Positions 27,813 through 36,562 of a stretch of DNA of 50,865 nt are shown here, piece after piece (the first letter of the stretch is position 1; each line of letters begins with the position of its first letter). The notes below the pieces were generated by a model. It did no database searches, was not told the origin of the DNA, and saw nothing but the letters and a program-made list of their open reading frames with translations. The DNA comes from Bacteroidales bacterium (lineage in GTDB: Bacteria > Bacteroidota > Bacteroidia > Bacteroidales > FEN-979): NCBI GenBank assembly GCA_014860625.1, contig JACZJJ010000134.1:1-50865 (forward strand), written 5' to 3'. A program made the position numbers and the translations under genes.

Positions 27813-29558
27813 ATGCAAAATTTCATCGTATCGGCCCGGAAGTACAGACCACAAACCTTCAGCACCGTTGTGGGGCAACCATCCATTACCAGCACACTGA
27901 AAAACGCCATCCTGCACAACCAGTTGGCTCAGGCCTTTCTTTTTTGCGGTCCGCGGGGCGTTGGGAAGACAACCTGTGCCAGGATCCTGGCAAAAACCAT
28001 CAACTGTGAGAATCTCTCTCCTGAAGGTGAAGCGTGCGATGCCTGTCCCTCCTGCGTGTCGTTCAATGAGAACGCATCATTCAACATCTATGAGCTCGAC
28101 GGCGCTTCCAACAACTCTGTCGACGACATCCGGAGCCTTGTGGATCAGGTGCGGATCCCGCCGCAGATGGGAAAATACAAAGTCTACATCATCGATGAGG
28201 TGCACATGCTCTCCGCTTCCGCGTTTAACGCCTTTCTGAAGACCCTTGAAGAGCCCCCTGCGTATGCCAAATTTATCCTGGCGACAACCGAGAAGCACAA
28301 GATCCTTCCTACAATCCTCTCCCGGTGCCAGATCTTCGACTTCCGGCGTATCACCGTCGACGATATTGCTGCACATTTGCAGTATGTTGCAGGGCAGGAG
28401 CAGATCAATGCAAGTGAAGATGCATTGCACATCATTGCACAAAAAGCAGACGGAGCAATGCGCGATGCATTGTCTATTTTTGACCAACTGGTAAGTTTCG
28501 CCGGCCATGAACTCACCTATGAGACTGTGCTGGAGAATCTGAATGTATTGGATTACGAATACTATTTCGGCATCACCGGTATGATCCTTGGCAACAACGT
28601 AGCCGGCGTGTTGCTGATACTGAACGAGATCCTAGAGAAAGGATTTGACGGTCAGCATTTCCTCATAGGGTTTGGGGAGCATATCCGTAACCTCCTGGTA
28701 TGCAAGGATGCCGCTACGGTCAAATTGCTGGAGACGGCACCAAACATCCGGCAGCGCTACCAGGAGCAGGCCGCCGTCTGTTCTCCGGATCTGCTGCTTA
28801 AAATCCTGGATATCAATAACCGCTGCGACCTCAATTACCGTATCAGCAACAACAAGAGACTTCACCTGGAATTGGCTCTGATGCAGATGTGCACCCTGAA
28901 TCAGGAGAAAAAATCTGCTGATCCCGGATCCCGAACCGAAACGAAGCGAAGTTCGGCGGAGCCAATCCCGGATCCCGGATTACATAAAGCAAAGGCTTCA
29001 GCTGCACCTGCACCTGCACCTACACCTGCACCCCAACCACCACCTTCATCTTCATCTTCACCTTCATCTTCACCCACCAAACCCAAAGATTACGGGGATC
29101 ATCCTACCGGGACGATTTCTATCAAGGCAGGGGTAAAACCAGATGCAAAAACTGAGGTTGCAGATGAGTCGGCTGAGAAAAACAGACCAGCCTCTTCATT
29201 TTCAGAGGAAGAGCTCAAAATACACTGGGAAGCATTTGCTGCCGGCTTAACAACTGATTTTCCACACCTTGCCACCACCCTCACATCGAGAAAGCCCTCT
29301 CTGAAGGAGGAGTGGACCATTGAGTTTGAGGTTGACAACCGTATTCTTGAGGAAGAGCTGAACCAGAAACGAAGTGAGCTTCTCGAATTCCTGCGGCGAA
29401 CACTTGACAATTACCAGATTACTCTTCAAACCCGTATTCAGGAGAATGCTGTTGAGAGAAAACCATACACCGACAAAGAAAAATTTGAAAAAATGGCGGA
29501 AAAGAATCCTGCCTTGAACAAACTCAAAGAACAACTGGATCTGGATATTGAATACTGA
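27813..29558 (+). CDS. dnaX: DNA polymerase III subunit gamma/tau
   Basis: A clamp-loader ATPase of 581 residues. Residues 1-360 form the conserved part: Walker A GPRGVGKTT at 46-54, a cysteine cluster ending CDACPSC, Walker B IIDEVHML, sensor TILSRCQIFDF and the three-helix collar. Residues about 365-440 form a low-complexity linker. It begins with a repeat insertion (28921-28981) and continues with Ala-Pro and Ser-rich runs encoded by simple 6-bp repeats. The C-terminal region (about 455-581) is the tau-like end. No slippery A-rich frameshift site was identified. It heads an operon: its stop overlaps the PfkB start by one base, followed by an acyltransferase and a CoA-binding protein. Confidence 0.94.
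   Translation: MQNFIVSARKYRPQTFSTVVGQPSITSTLKNAILHNQLAQAFLFCGPRGVGKTTCARILAKTINCENLSPEGEACDACPSCVSFNENASFNIYELDGASNNSVDDIRSLVDQVRIPPQMGKYKVYIIDEVHMLSASAFNAFLKTLEEPPAYAKFILATTEKHKILPTILSRCQIFDFRRITVDDIAAHLQYVAGQEQINASEDALHIIAQKADGAMRDALSIFDQLVSFAGHELTYETVLENLNVLDYEYYFGITGMILGNNVAGVLLILNEILEKGFDGQHFLIGFGEHIRNLLVCKDAATVKLLETAPNIRQRYQEQAAVCSPDLLLKILDINNRCDLNYRISNNKRLHLELALMQMCTLNQEKKSADPGSRTETKRSSAEPIPDPGLHKAKASAAPAPAPTPAPQPPPSSSSSPSSSPTKPKDYGDHPTGTISIKAGVKPDAKTEVADESAEKNRPASSFSEEELKIHWEAFAAGLTTDFPHLATTLTSRKPSLKEEWTIEFEVDNRILEEELNQKRSELLEFLRRTLDNYQITLQTRIQENAVERKPYTDKEKFEKMAEKNPALNKLKEQLDLDIEY
28921..28981. repeat. Composite repeat inserted in frame in the dnaX linker
   Basis: Two ATCCCGG-type heptamers on the left and two on the right flank a core whose reverse strand reads GATTGGCTCCGC and then CGGTTC. 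Much the same words occur between genes at about 37949-37971. It encodes DPGSRTETKRSSAEPIPDPG at residues ~371-390 and keeps the reading frame. Confidence 0.7.
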
Positions 29559-30478
29559 TGAAGAGAGTCTTTTGCATAGGGGAAACGGTTCTTGATATTA
29601 TTTTCCGCAACAACCTGCCGGTGGCTGCGAAACCGGGTGGTTCGATGCTGAACAGTTCGGTTTCGCTTGGAAGAGTGGGATTGAACCCGGTGTTCATCAG
29701 CGATTTCGGCCAGGATGCCGCCGGAGAACTGATCTCCCATTTCCTTGAGACCAATGGTGTTGACACGCATAGTGTCCTGCGTTTCACCGACGGTCAGACC
29801 GCTATTTCGTTGGCTTTTCTGGATGCCGACAGCAATGCCAGCTACTCCTTTTACCGGAACTTCCCGGAAAAACGAAATCTGAGCCATCTACCCGATGCTC
29901 AGGAGGGCGACATCGTGATATTCGGATCATTTTACGCCATTGACCATGAAGTGAGGCAACCGGTTTGGGCATTTCTGCTGCGGGCCAGAACCAATGGTGC
30001 TTTCCTGGTGTATGATCCCAACTTCAGAAAACCACACCTGGATAAACTGCCTCAGTTCCGGCCCTGGATTCTTGAGAACATAAGTATTGCACAGATCACC
30101 CGTGGATCAGCGGTCGACTTCTTCCAGATTTTTGAAGTGAATGATGCCGCCGGGGCATACCAGGAGATAAAGAACCATGGCGGTGATACGCTGGTGTATA
30201 CGAAAAGCAATGAAGGAGTGGAGGTGATCACGCCTGAATATCACCTGAAGATGGCGGTTCCGAACATCTGCCCTGTAAGTACAATCGGCGCCGGAGATGC
30301 TTTCAATGCCGGGGTGATTTACGCTCTCTCAGAACTGCCCAAAGCCAATCCCCTTCCACTCGACAAGGGTGAATGGGAGAAAATCATCCAACTGGCGATC
30401 GAGTTCTCAACCGATGTTTGCATGAGTCTTGACAATTACATTTCCATTGAATTTGCTCAAAAGGTCAGATATGTTTAG
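29558..30478 (+). CDS. PfkB-family carbohydrate kinase
   Basis: A sugar kinase of 306 residues. The N-terminal GETVLDIIF and the GGSMLNSSVSLGRVG segment correspond to PfkB signature 1, and TIGAGDAFNAG (G244-G246, D247 as catalytic base) to signature 2. Fructokinase or another sugar kinase activity is most likely; the substrate is not determinable. Its ATG overlaps the dnaX stop codon by one base, so the two are translationally coupled, although no functional link is evident. The next gene starts inside its final codons. Confidence 0.88.
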   Translation: MKRVFCIGETVLDIIFRNNLPVAAKPGGSMLNSSVSLGRVGLNPVFISDFGQDAAGELISHFLETNGVDTHSVLRFTDGQTAISLAFLDADSNASYSFYRNFPEKRNLSHLPDAQEGDIVIFGSFYAIDHEVRQPVWAFLLRARTNGAFLVYDPNFRKPHLDKLPQFRPWILENISIAQITRGSAVDFFQIFEVNDAAGAYQEIKNHGGDTLVYTKSNEGVEVITPEYHLKMAVPNICPVSTIGAGDAFNAGVIYALSELPKANPLPLDKGEWEKIIQLAIEFSTDVCMSLDNYISIEFAQKVRYV

Positions 30479-31031
30479 GTTGATATCAAAAAGAATGTTG
30501 AAGTTGTTTGGCTGGAACACCAACGGGGCATTGCCGGAAGGAATAAAAAAAGCGGTTGTTGTTTCGGCCCCGCACACAAGTTACTGGGATTTTGTTGTTG
30601 GAAGGTTAACCTTCTGGGCTATCCGGGTTAACATCCGGTTCCTGATCAAGAAGGAGGCATTCTTTTGGCCCCTGGGATGGTTGATGGAGAGGGCCGGAGG
30701 GTTGCCGGTGGATCGGGGCAAGTATAAAAGCAACATGGTTTCTCAGGTAGTAAAGATGTTTGAAGAGCACGACGAACTGGTGGTTGTCATTACTCCTGAA
30801 GGAACCAGGAAACGGGTAGAGTACTGGAAGAAAGGGTTCTACCTGATAGCTCTGGAAGCTGGAGTCCCGCTCGCACTCTCCTATATTGATTATGGTACCA
30901 AGACAGGCGGAGTTGGACCGGTGTTTCATCCCAGTGGGGATTATGAAAAGGACATGATGTTTATCCAGGATTTCTACAGGGATAAAACCGCCTGTCATCC
31001 TGAATGGTTTAACCTCTCAAAAAAGATATAA
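30471..31031 (+). CDS. 1-acylglycerol-3-phosphate acyltransferase-like protein (PlsC superfamily)
   Basis: An acyltransferase of 186 residues for phospholipid or ornithine/glycerolipid synthesis. The catalytic HTSYWD (H35, D40; HX4D) and the substrate motif PEGTR at 109-113 are intact. A short hydrophobic stretch between them would place it at the membrane. The start at 30471 is preferred because it overlaps the PfkB stop by 8 bp and begins at the family-typical helix. An earlier in-frame ATG at 30429 would extend it into the kinase gene. The CoA-binding gene starts 2 bp after its stop. The acyl acceptor is unknown. Confidence 0.85.
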   Translation: MFRLISKRMLKLFGWNTNGALPEGIKKAVVVSAPHTSYWDFVVGRLTFWAIRVNIRFLIKKEAFFWPLGWLMERAGGLPVDRGKYKSNMVSQVVKMFEEHDELVVVITPEGTRKRVEYWKKGFYLIALEAGVPLALSYIDYGTKTGGVGPVFHPSGDYEKDMMFIQDFYRDKTACHPEWFNLSKKI

Positions 31032-31032
31032 C

Positions 31033-31497
31033 ATGAAACCATCAAAGCCTAACCTGCAACAAATCAAACGCTTTCTTGAGGCAAAACACATGGCGGTTGC
31101 CGGGGTGTCGCACAACCCGAAAAAATTCGGATACCAGGTATTCAAGGCATTGAAAGAACGTGGCTATGACCTCTTTCCCCTAAATCCAAACACCCGGGAA
31201 ATTGATGGTCACCAGGTTTATGCAACGATTTCAGAACTGCCAGAAGAGGTAAAACACCTGGTGATCCTTACGCCAAAAACACAAACGGAGAAACTGGTGA
31301 TGGAAGCAATCGCACATGGAATTGACCAGATCTGGATCCAGCAGATGTCGGATACCCCGGAAGCCGTAACAATTGCCACAGAGGCCGGTGTGCGGCTTAT
31401 CACGGGACAATGCATATTCATGTGGGTTGAACCTGTTACCGGAATTCATAAATTCCACCGCACGTTCATGAAGCTATTCGGCCTTCTTCCAAGGTAA
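31033..31497 (+). CDS. CoA-binding domain protein (YccU type)
   Basis: A single Rossmann-fold CoA-binding domain of 154 residues. It shows the nucleotide-binding start MAVAGVSHNPKKFGYQVF, followed by VYATISELPEEV and the VRLITGQCIFMW strand typical of the YccU-like group, which is related to the N-terminal domain of succinyl-CoA synthetase alpha. No catalytic domain is attached. Its function is unknown; binding of CoA or acyl-CoA would fit the preceding acyltransferase. It is the last gene of the dnaX operon, as a new promoter follows at 31520. Confidence 0.88.
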   Translation: MKPSKPNLQQIKRFLEAKHMAVAGVSHNPKKFGYQVFKALKERGYDLFPLNPNTREIDGHQVYATISELPEEVKHLVILTPKTQTEKLVMEAIAHGIDQIWIQQMSDTPEAVTIATEAGVRLITGQCIFMWVEPVTGIHKFHRTFMKLFGLLPR

Positions 31498-31519
31498 CCG
31501 GCTTCAATGATCTAATGCT

Positions 31520-31527
31520 TACCTTTG
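31520..31527 (+). promoter_or_regulatory. Promoter -7 element of tamL
   Basis: TACCTTTG followed by C is an exact TAnnTTTG match, 20 bp before the TTG start of the following gene and 22 bp after the preceding stop. Confidence 0.6.
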
Positions 31528-31547
31528 CCTGAATTAATAGTATCCGA

Positions 31548-33902
31548 TTGATCACGAACCCGCGACCGGCTCTCATCCTGCTTCTTTTAACTTTGCTTCT
31601 TTGGGGAGCATGCAACGTCACAAAGAATGTCCCGGATGGATCATACCTGCTGGTGAAGAACAAGATTGAGATTGATACAAAAAAAATATCGAAAGATGCC
31701 CTTGCGGGATATTACCAGCAGGAACCCAACAAAAAATTCCTGGGATTGTTCAGGCCAGGCATCACTTTTTACAACTGGGGAGTCAAAGGGAAAGACTCCA
31801 AGTTTAAAAAGTGGTTACGCACCAAGATAGGATCCGCCCCCGTGATCCTGGACACGAACTCTGTTTCGATTGGGATCAAGCAGATGGGATTATACTTAAA
31901 TAACATCGGTTATTTTAACTCAGAGCTTTCCGATACGATCACATATAAAAAGAAAAAAGCCAACGTATATTACCGGATAAAAACAACGAAGCCTTACACG
32001 ATAAAAAGCCTGAAATGGTCCATAACGGATTCAGTACTGGCTTCTTTTGTCTATCTCGACACCTCCAATTGCAAGATAAAGCGAAATACCAATTACAACG
32101 CCTATACCCTCGACGCAGAACGAACACGCATAACCACAGCACTGATCAATCATGGCTTTTACCGGTTCAATTCGACCTACATTATTTTCCAGGTCGACAG
32201 CTTGCTGAATTCAAGACAGATGGATCTGACAGTGGAGATATTGAACCCGGTAGTACCCAATCTGGAGGATTTCGGCATGGTGATGGAGTCCACACACAGG
32301 CGCTACAAGATCCATCACATCTATGTTTTTCCTCAGTTTGATTACCAAAGACGGGATTTACAGACGTTCGATACCGTTGAAAGGACTTATATAGCCCCGT
32401 ATAAGGGGAGGAGATCGATCACCTATTATTTTCTTTACCGGGACAAGTATAAACTCCGTCAGCAAACGATTGCCCAAAATATTTTAATCGAGCCCGATAC
32501 CTGGTACAATCTCACCGACATTAACCAGACCTATTCCCGGTTATCGGGGTTGCAGAACTTCAAGTACATCAACATCGAGTTTGAGGATGCGCTGCTCACA
32601 GACGAAGAAGAGGAGTCCTGGCCATTTCAACTTGACAGTCAGATTAAACTCGCCCGAACATCTTCGCAATCCCTTACCTGGAGCACGGATGGCACCAACT
32701 CGGCCGGGGCCCTTGGGGTTGCAGGGAACATCGGCTACATGAACAGGAATATTTTTCACGGAGCCCAGATTCTGAAGATCAACCTGAGTGCTTCGACCCA
32801 GATGCAGGCAGGTGGTGGCCAGGGGGGCCTTTTTAATACGATTGAATTCGGTGCCAGCGCCAGCATCACCTTCCCCCAGTTTCTGATCCCAATCCGGCAG
32901 GAGAAATTGCCAAAATCTTTCAAGCCAAAGACAACCCTCACCATTGGGTATAATTTTCAGCAAAAGCAAGACCCGGATTACAACAGGCATATTGCCAACA
33001 CCTCATTCGGATATACCTGGGTACAGAATCCGACCCTTTCTCATACCCTGAATCCAATCGAAGTATTGCTGGTAAAAGTATTCCCGAGCCCTGAATTTAC
33101 GGCGAAGCTGGATTCACTTCAGGATGTCCGTTTCAAAAACCAGTATACAGATCACTTGATTGCCGGTTTGAAGTACACTCTCACCTTCAGCAATCAGAGT
33201 GTGTCAAAGCATCGGAATTTTTTCTACATCCGGTCCAATTTTGAGACATCGGGGAACCTGATATACGGTATCGACAAATTATTCAAGGCACCAAAGAATG
33301 CCCAGGACGAGTATACCTTATTTGGCATTCAGTATTCGCAGTTTGTACGACCCGACTTAGACTTCCGCTTTTACAATCAATTTGGGAAAGGGTATTCTGT
33401 TGTTTACCGTTTTTACGGTGGGATTGGGTTGTCGTACGGGAACTCCTCCGTTCTTCCGTTCGAAAAAGCTTTTCTGGCAGGAGGCGCGAACGATATGCGG
33501 GGATGGAGGATAGGCGACCTGGGACCCGGTTCCTTCCATAATGATACGATTAGTCAGAACTTTGGACAGTTGGGCGACATGCAACTTCAGTTCCAGATAG
33601 AGTATCGTTTCCCGATTTACAGTTTTTTCAAAGGAGCTCTTTTCACCGACATCGGGAATGTATGGTTGCTAAAGCCCTCACCGGATCTGCCGGGAGGTGA
33701 ATTCCATTTTGATTCATTTGGCTGGCAGATAGCGATGGATGTGGGAATTGGGATCAGGCTGGATTTCGACTTCTTCATATTTCGGATTGATCCTGCTGTT
33801 CGCATCCGTGTTCCTTCAATGAACTCTACGGACAAATGGTATTTCAGCAAAATGCAGTTAAAGGATATCATCTGGAATTTCGGGATAGGGTACCCCTTCT
33901 AG
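31548..33902 (+). CDS. tamL: BamA/TamA-family outer-membrane lipoprotein (TamL type)
   Basis: An outer-membrane protein of 784 residues. It begins with a lipoprotein-type signal (LLLLTLLLWGAC, Cys at ~22), which distinguishes TamL of Bacteroidota from classical TamA. POTRA-like domains fill about 25-400 (YRIKTTKPYTIKSLKW, TWYNLTDINQTYSRLSGLQNFKYINIEF). The C-terminal Omp85 barrel follows from about 430, with FLAGGANDMRGWRIGDLGPGS as the family's lid-loop motif and a final strand ending in Phe. It probably helps insert or translocate envelope proteins with a TamB partner, which is not in this window. The start is TTG; no ATG is available after the in-frame stop at 31530, and the -7 element lies 20 bp upstream. 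Confidence 0.86.
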   Translation: MITNPRPALILLLLTLLLWGACNVTKNVPDGSYLLVKNKIEIDTKKISKDALAGYYQQEPNKKFLGLFRPGITFYNWGVKGKDSKFKKWLRTKIGSAPVILDTNSVSIGIKQMGLYLNNIGYFNSELSDTITYKKKKANVYYRIKTTKPYTIKSLKWSITDSVLASFVYLDTSNCKIKRNTNYNAYTLDAERTRITTALINHGFYRFNSTYIIFQVDSLLNSRQMDLTVEILNPVVPNLEDFGMVMESTHRRYKIHHIYVFPQFDYQRRDLQTFDTVERTYIAPYKGRRSITYYFLYRDKYKLRQQTIAQNILIEPDTWYNLTDINQTYSRLSGLQNFKYINIEFEDALLTDEEEESWPFQLDSQIKLARTSSQSLTWSTDGTNSAGALGVAGNIGYMNRNIFHGAQILKINLSASTQMQAGGGQGGLFNTIEFGASASITFPQFLIPIRQEKLPKSFKPKTTLTIGYNFQQKQDPDYNRHIANTSFGYTWVQNPTLSHTLNPIEVLLVKVFPSPEFTAKLDSLQDVRFKNQYTDHLIAGLKYTLTFSNQSVSKHRNFFYIRSNFETSGNLIYGIDKLFKAPKNAQDEYTLFGIQYSQFVRPDLDFRFYNQFGKGYSVVYRFYGGIGLSYGNSSVLPFEKAFLAGGANDMRGWRIGDLGPGSFHNDTISQNFGQLGDMQLQFQIEYRFPIYSFFKGALFTDIGNVWLLKPSPDLPGGEFHFDSFGWQIAMDVGIGIRLDFDFFIFRIDPAVRIRVPSMNSTDKWYFSKMQLKDIIWNFGIGYPF

Positions 33903-33930
33903 AAGCACCAGTGACCAAAAGATTTGCTGT

Positions 33931-33965
33931 TTGTTAATTGTTAATTGTTATTTGTTATTTGACAA
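33931..33965. repeat. Heptamer array upstream of tRNA-Val (5 units)
   Basis: Five 7-bp units without a gap: TTGTTAA twice, TTGTTAT twice and TTGACAA. Each carries a TTG, and one of them is well placed as the -33 element of the tRNA promoter. Confidence 0.9.
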
Positions 33966-33980
33966 TTTTTCGTATCTTTG
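33952..33980 (+). promoter_or_regulatory. Promoter of tRNA-Val with TTG from the heptamer array
   Basis: TATCTTTG at 33973-33980 is an exact -7 element 13 bp before the tRNA. The TTG at 33952-33954, which starts the fourth heptamer, lies 18 bp upstream. Confidence 0.7.
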
Positions 33981-33993
33981 CCTCCTCATTTTT

Positions 33994-34068
33994 GGGAGCA
34001 TAGCTCAGCTGGTTCAGAGCATCTGCCTTACAAGCAGAGGGTCACAGGTTCGAATCCTGTTGCTCCCA
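33994..34068 (+). tRNA. tRNA-Val (anticodon TAC)
   Basis: A 75-nt cloverleaf can be folded by eye. The acceptor GGGAGCA pairs with TGCTCCC, the D stem GCTC with GAGC, the anticodon stem TCTGC with GCAGA around the loop CTTACAA, and the T stem ACAGG with CCTGT around TTCGAAT. The anticodon TAC reads valine codons. The 3' CCA is not encoded. It has its own promoter and a terminator-like hairpin follows. Confidence 0.97.
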
Positions 34069-34080
34069 CAAGATCCAAAC

Positions 34081-34110
34081 CGTTTTCATTCCTTTGAGAA
34101 CGTTTTTTTT
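34081..34110 (+). terminator. Intrinsic terminator after tRNA-Val
   Basis: CGTTTTC pairs with GAGAACG (seven pairs, one of them G-T) around an 8-base loop, directly followed by eight T residues. It sits 12 bp after the tRNA, a normal place for its terminator. Confidence 0.65.
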
Positions 34111-34185
34111 ATTCCATATTACAAAACTCAATCGCATTGCATTTCACTCTGCTTGGTTGCTGTTCTCAGCAATCTCCATCGGATA

Positions 34186-34329
34186 TCAGTCCCAATCACA
34201 TGATCCCGTCGGATGAATTGGCTTCTTGTCAGCAAATGGAGCCCATCCGTGTTGGGAAGCGGTATCCGTTGGAACCACAACTTGACTTGAATACATCTGA
34301 TTAGGGTGATCCTTCCTCGATCTACTCAT
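34186..34329 (-). CDS. Possible small protein of 47 residues
   Basis: The 300-bp gap between tRNA-Val and the kinase contains a reading frame on the minus strand with an ATG at 34329 and a TGA at 34186-34188. It encodes 47 residues beginning MSRSRKDHPNQMYSS and ending KPIHPTGSCDWD. The composition is soluble and protein-like, but there is no ribosome-binding site and no exact -7 element, and I do not recognise the family. Chance is a real alternative. Apart from this frame and the tRNA terminator I see nothing in 34111-34368. Confidence 0.3.
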   Translation of the reverse strand: MSRSRKDHPNQMYSSQVVVPTDTASQHGWAPFADKKPIHPTGSCDWD

Positions 34330-34368
34330 GATTTTTTTGTATATTGCTGAAGTTAAACAAGACTAATT

Positions 34369-36552
34369 ATGGCAGCAAGAAGGAATGGAACAACGATCCT
34401 TAGGATTCTTCTAGTGGTCCTGGTCCTTATCATCGCCCTAACACTCGCTACATTTTTCTGGATTCGTGCAACAGAAAAAGAGAAAATCTCCGAAGCCCTG
34501 GGTTACCTGAGAATCAAAGACAGCAACCTGGTGATGATGGAGAAGAGTTTTCAGAAACTCTATGAAGCTGACAATGACTTCTGGATGTATACTCTCACAT
34601 TCGACAGGAACTACTCCTCCCAATACACCGAGGATATTTACGAACTTATATTGATCCTCGACTCCTTAAAGGTTGGCCTTGAAACCAACCCCTCCGAACT
34701 TATTTTTATTGAAGATGCCAGTGAAAGCATCCTTCAGAAAGAGGACCTTTCCGATAACTTTATCCGGTTGAAACGACTCACTGATTCACTTCTTCATGTT
34801 GCTGTAGCGATGGATTCTGTTCAGTTAGGTTTAATCCCTTCAACATCTCTGACTATCCGCCGGTATTATCCCGACCTGCAGGCAATGGGTATAGATACAC
34901 TCAGCATCACTTCCACCACGGAGCGCCAGAAAAAAGGCTTCTTCAAAAAAATGAAAGAATTTTTTGTCGGAAACAATGAGAAAACCACAACCGAACAGAA
35001 GGTTACTGTGGTGCGTGAAGGCGGCATCCCTGAAGAGGCAATAGATAGTGCCCTCACCGTAGAAGAGGTCAGCCAGGTGATTGCCGGACAAACGAACCTG
35101 TATTATCAAAAACAGCTTAAGCTTCAGAAGAGATTCAGGGAACAGATGGAAACTCAGGAAAAAGAGCTTATCCTGACGAACAAGAAGCTGATGGAGGCGT
35201 TCAAGGAGATTCTCAACGTATTGAATGAACATGTGGAGAGGAGAAATAATGAGATCCATGGAAATGCCATCTCAGCGATTGACAATTCTGCCAGGATCAT
35301 CAATCTGACCAGCCTGATAAGCCTTGGCATTGTTCTCATTTTACTGATTCTGATCATTGTGACCATCCGCCAGATCATTCAGTACCAAAAACAACTCGTT
35401 GCCGCCCGTCAGAAAGCGGAACAGGACGCAGTGGAAAAGAGCCGATTTCTGGCTTACATGAGTCACGAGCTCAGAACTCCTCTTACCTCCATTGTTGGCT
35501 TTACCGAACAGTTGAAGCAAACACCTCATGATCAGACCCAGGAGAAATATCTATCCTCCATGCGAACCTCTTCAGAGATGCTGCTTGCCACGGTCAATGA
35601 CATACTTGATTTGTCCAGGCTGGATTCAGGAAAAATGAAGTTTTTCATTGCCCCGTTTAATCCGGCATCTGTTTTAGAACAGGTGCTTAGCAGCCTTCAA
35701 CCAGCTGCTGAGAAAAAAGGACTGAGTGTCTCATTCACCAATCTGACAGGAGATAAAACAGTTCTTTCGGGAGATGAAATGCGTCTTAAGCAGGTCCTCA
35801 TCAACCTCCTCAACAACGCCGTGAAATACACGGAAAAAGGCGAGATCAAGGTAACGCTTTCCATGAAGCCATGCGGTGTAAAGCAGTGTTTGCAGGTAAC
35901 GATCGCAGATACCGGTATCGGAATCTCAAAGGAGCACATGGAGGATATTTTCAGTGAATTCAGCCAGGTCCATGAGCAATCAACCAAGAAGTGGATTATT
36001 GGAACAGGATTGGGGTTGCCGATCTGTAAAAAGATTGTGGAACAGCAAGATGGAAAGATCTGGACCGAAAGCGAGTTTAACAAAGGGTCCGTTTTCTCGT
36101 TTATCATCCCTTACAACCTCAGTAAAGAATCTCCGGGGAGAGTTACAACACCTGATCTGGGGATGGACACCACGATCTTTATCGGAAAAAGAATCCTTAT
36201 TGTGGATGATACCGAAATCAACCTGGTATTGCTGGAAGCGATCTTTGAAAAGTGGAATGCTACGGTCGACAATGCCAAAAACGGGAAAGAAGCCCTGGCA
36301 TTGATTGATCGCAACAAGTATGATCTGATTCTTTCCGATGTAAACATGCCGGAGTTAGACGGAATTGAAATGACCAAAAAGATCAGGCACAATTTGACAA
36401 CCAACATCTCAAAGGTTCCGGTTATCATCCTCACAGCAAATATCCTCCAGGATGAGGTGGAAAAATTCCAGCGTGCCGGAGTTACCGACTACCTGATGAA
36501 GCCTTTTTTAATGGCAGACCTTTATCGGGTGATTAAAAAGCATCTGAAATAA
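34369..36552 (+). CDS. Hybrid sensor histidine kinase/response regulator
   Basis: A membrane kinase of 727 residues. TM1 lies at about 10-31. A periplasmic helical sensor region (about 32-305) follows, with a coiled-coil segment rich in Glu/Lys/Gln before TM2 at about 310-335. The HisKA domain has the phospho-acceptor H366 in MSHELRTPL. The HATPase has NLLNNAVKYTEKGE and GTGLGLPICKKI. The C-terminal receiver domain has the acidic pair D613-D614, the phospho-acceptor D657 in LSDVNMPELDG and K711 in LMKPF. There is no DNA-binding output domain and no adjacent regulator, so its phosphorelay partner is unknown. It converges on the plug-type protein gene with 10 bp between stops. Confidence 0.93.
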   Translation: MAARRNGTTILRILLVVLVLIIALTLATFFWIRATEKEKISEALGYLRIKDSNLVMMEKSFQKLYEADNDFWMYTLTFDRNYSSQYTEDIYELILILDSLKVGLETNPSELIFIEDASESILQKEDLSDNFIRLKRLTDSLLHVAVAMDSVQLGLIPSTSLTIRRYYPDLQAMGIDTLSITSTTERQKKGFFKKMKEFFVGNNEKTTTEQKVTVVREGGIPEEAIDSALTVEEVSQVIAGQTNLYYQKQLKLQKRFREQMETQEKELILTNKKLMEAFKEILNVLNEHVERRNNEIHGNAISAIDNSARIINLTSLISLGIVLILLILIIVTIRQIIQYQKQLVAARQKAEQDAVEKSRFLAYMSHELRTPLTSIVGFTEQLKQTPHDQTQEKYLSSMRTSSEMLLATVNDILDLSRLDSGKMKFFIAPFNPASVLEQVLSSLQPAAEKKGLSVSFTNLTGDKTVLSGDEMRLKQVLINLLNNAVKYTEKGEIKVTLSMKPCGVKQCLQVTIADTGIGISKEHMEDIFSEFSQVHEQSTKKWIIGTGLGLPICKKIVEQQDGKIWTESEFNKGSVFSFIIPYNLSKESPGRVTTPDLGMDTTIFIGKRILIVDDTEINLVLLEAIFEKWNATVDNAKNGKEALALIDRNKYDLILSDVNMPELDGIEMTKKIRHNLTTNISKVPVIILTANILQDEVEKFQRAGVTDYLMKPFLMADLYRVIKKHLK

Positions 36553-36562
36553 AGAGCAGAGA

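Noticed and set aside
29000-29090. Programmed frameshift site in dnaX
   Set aside because: I found no A-rich slippery heptamer with a following hairpin before the linker; the Ala-Pro and Ser runs are simple codon repeats.
34111-34185. Second tRNA or attachment site after tRNA-Val
   Set aside because: No second cloverleaf and no repeated copy of the tRNA 3' end was seen in the gap.
33931-34203. Plus-strand frame of 90 codons over tRNA-Val
   Set aside because: It reads through the heptamer array and the tRNA and has no independent support.
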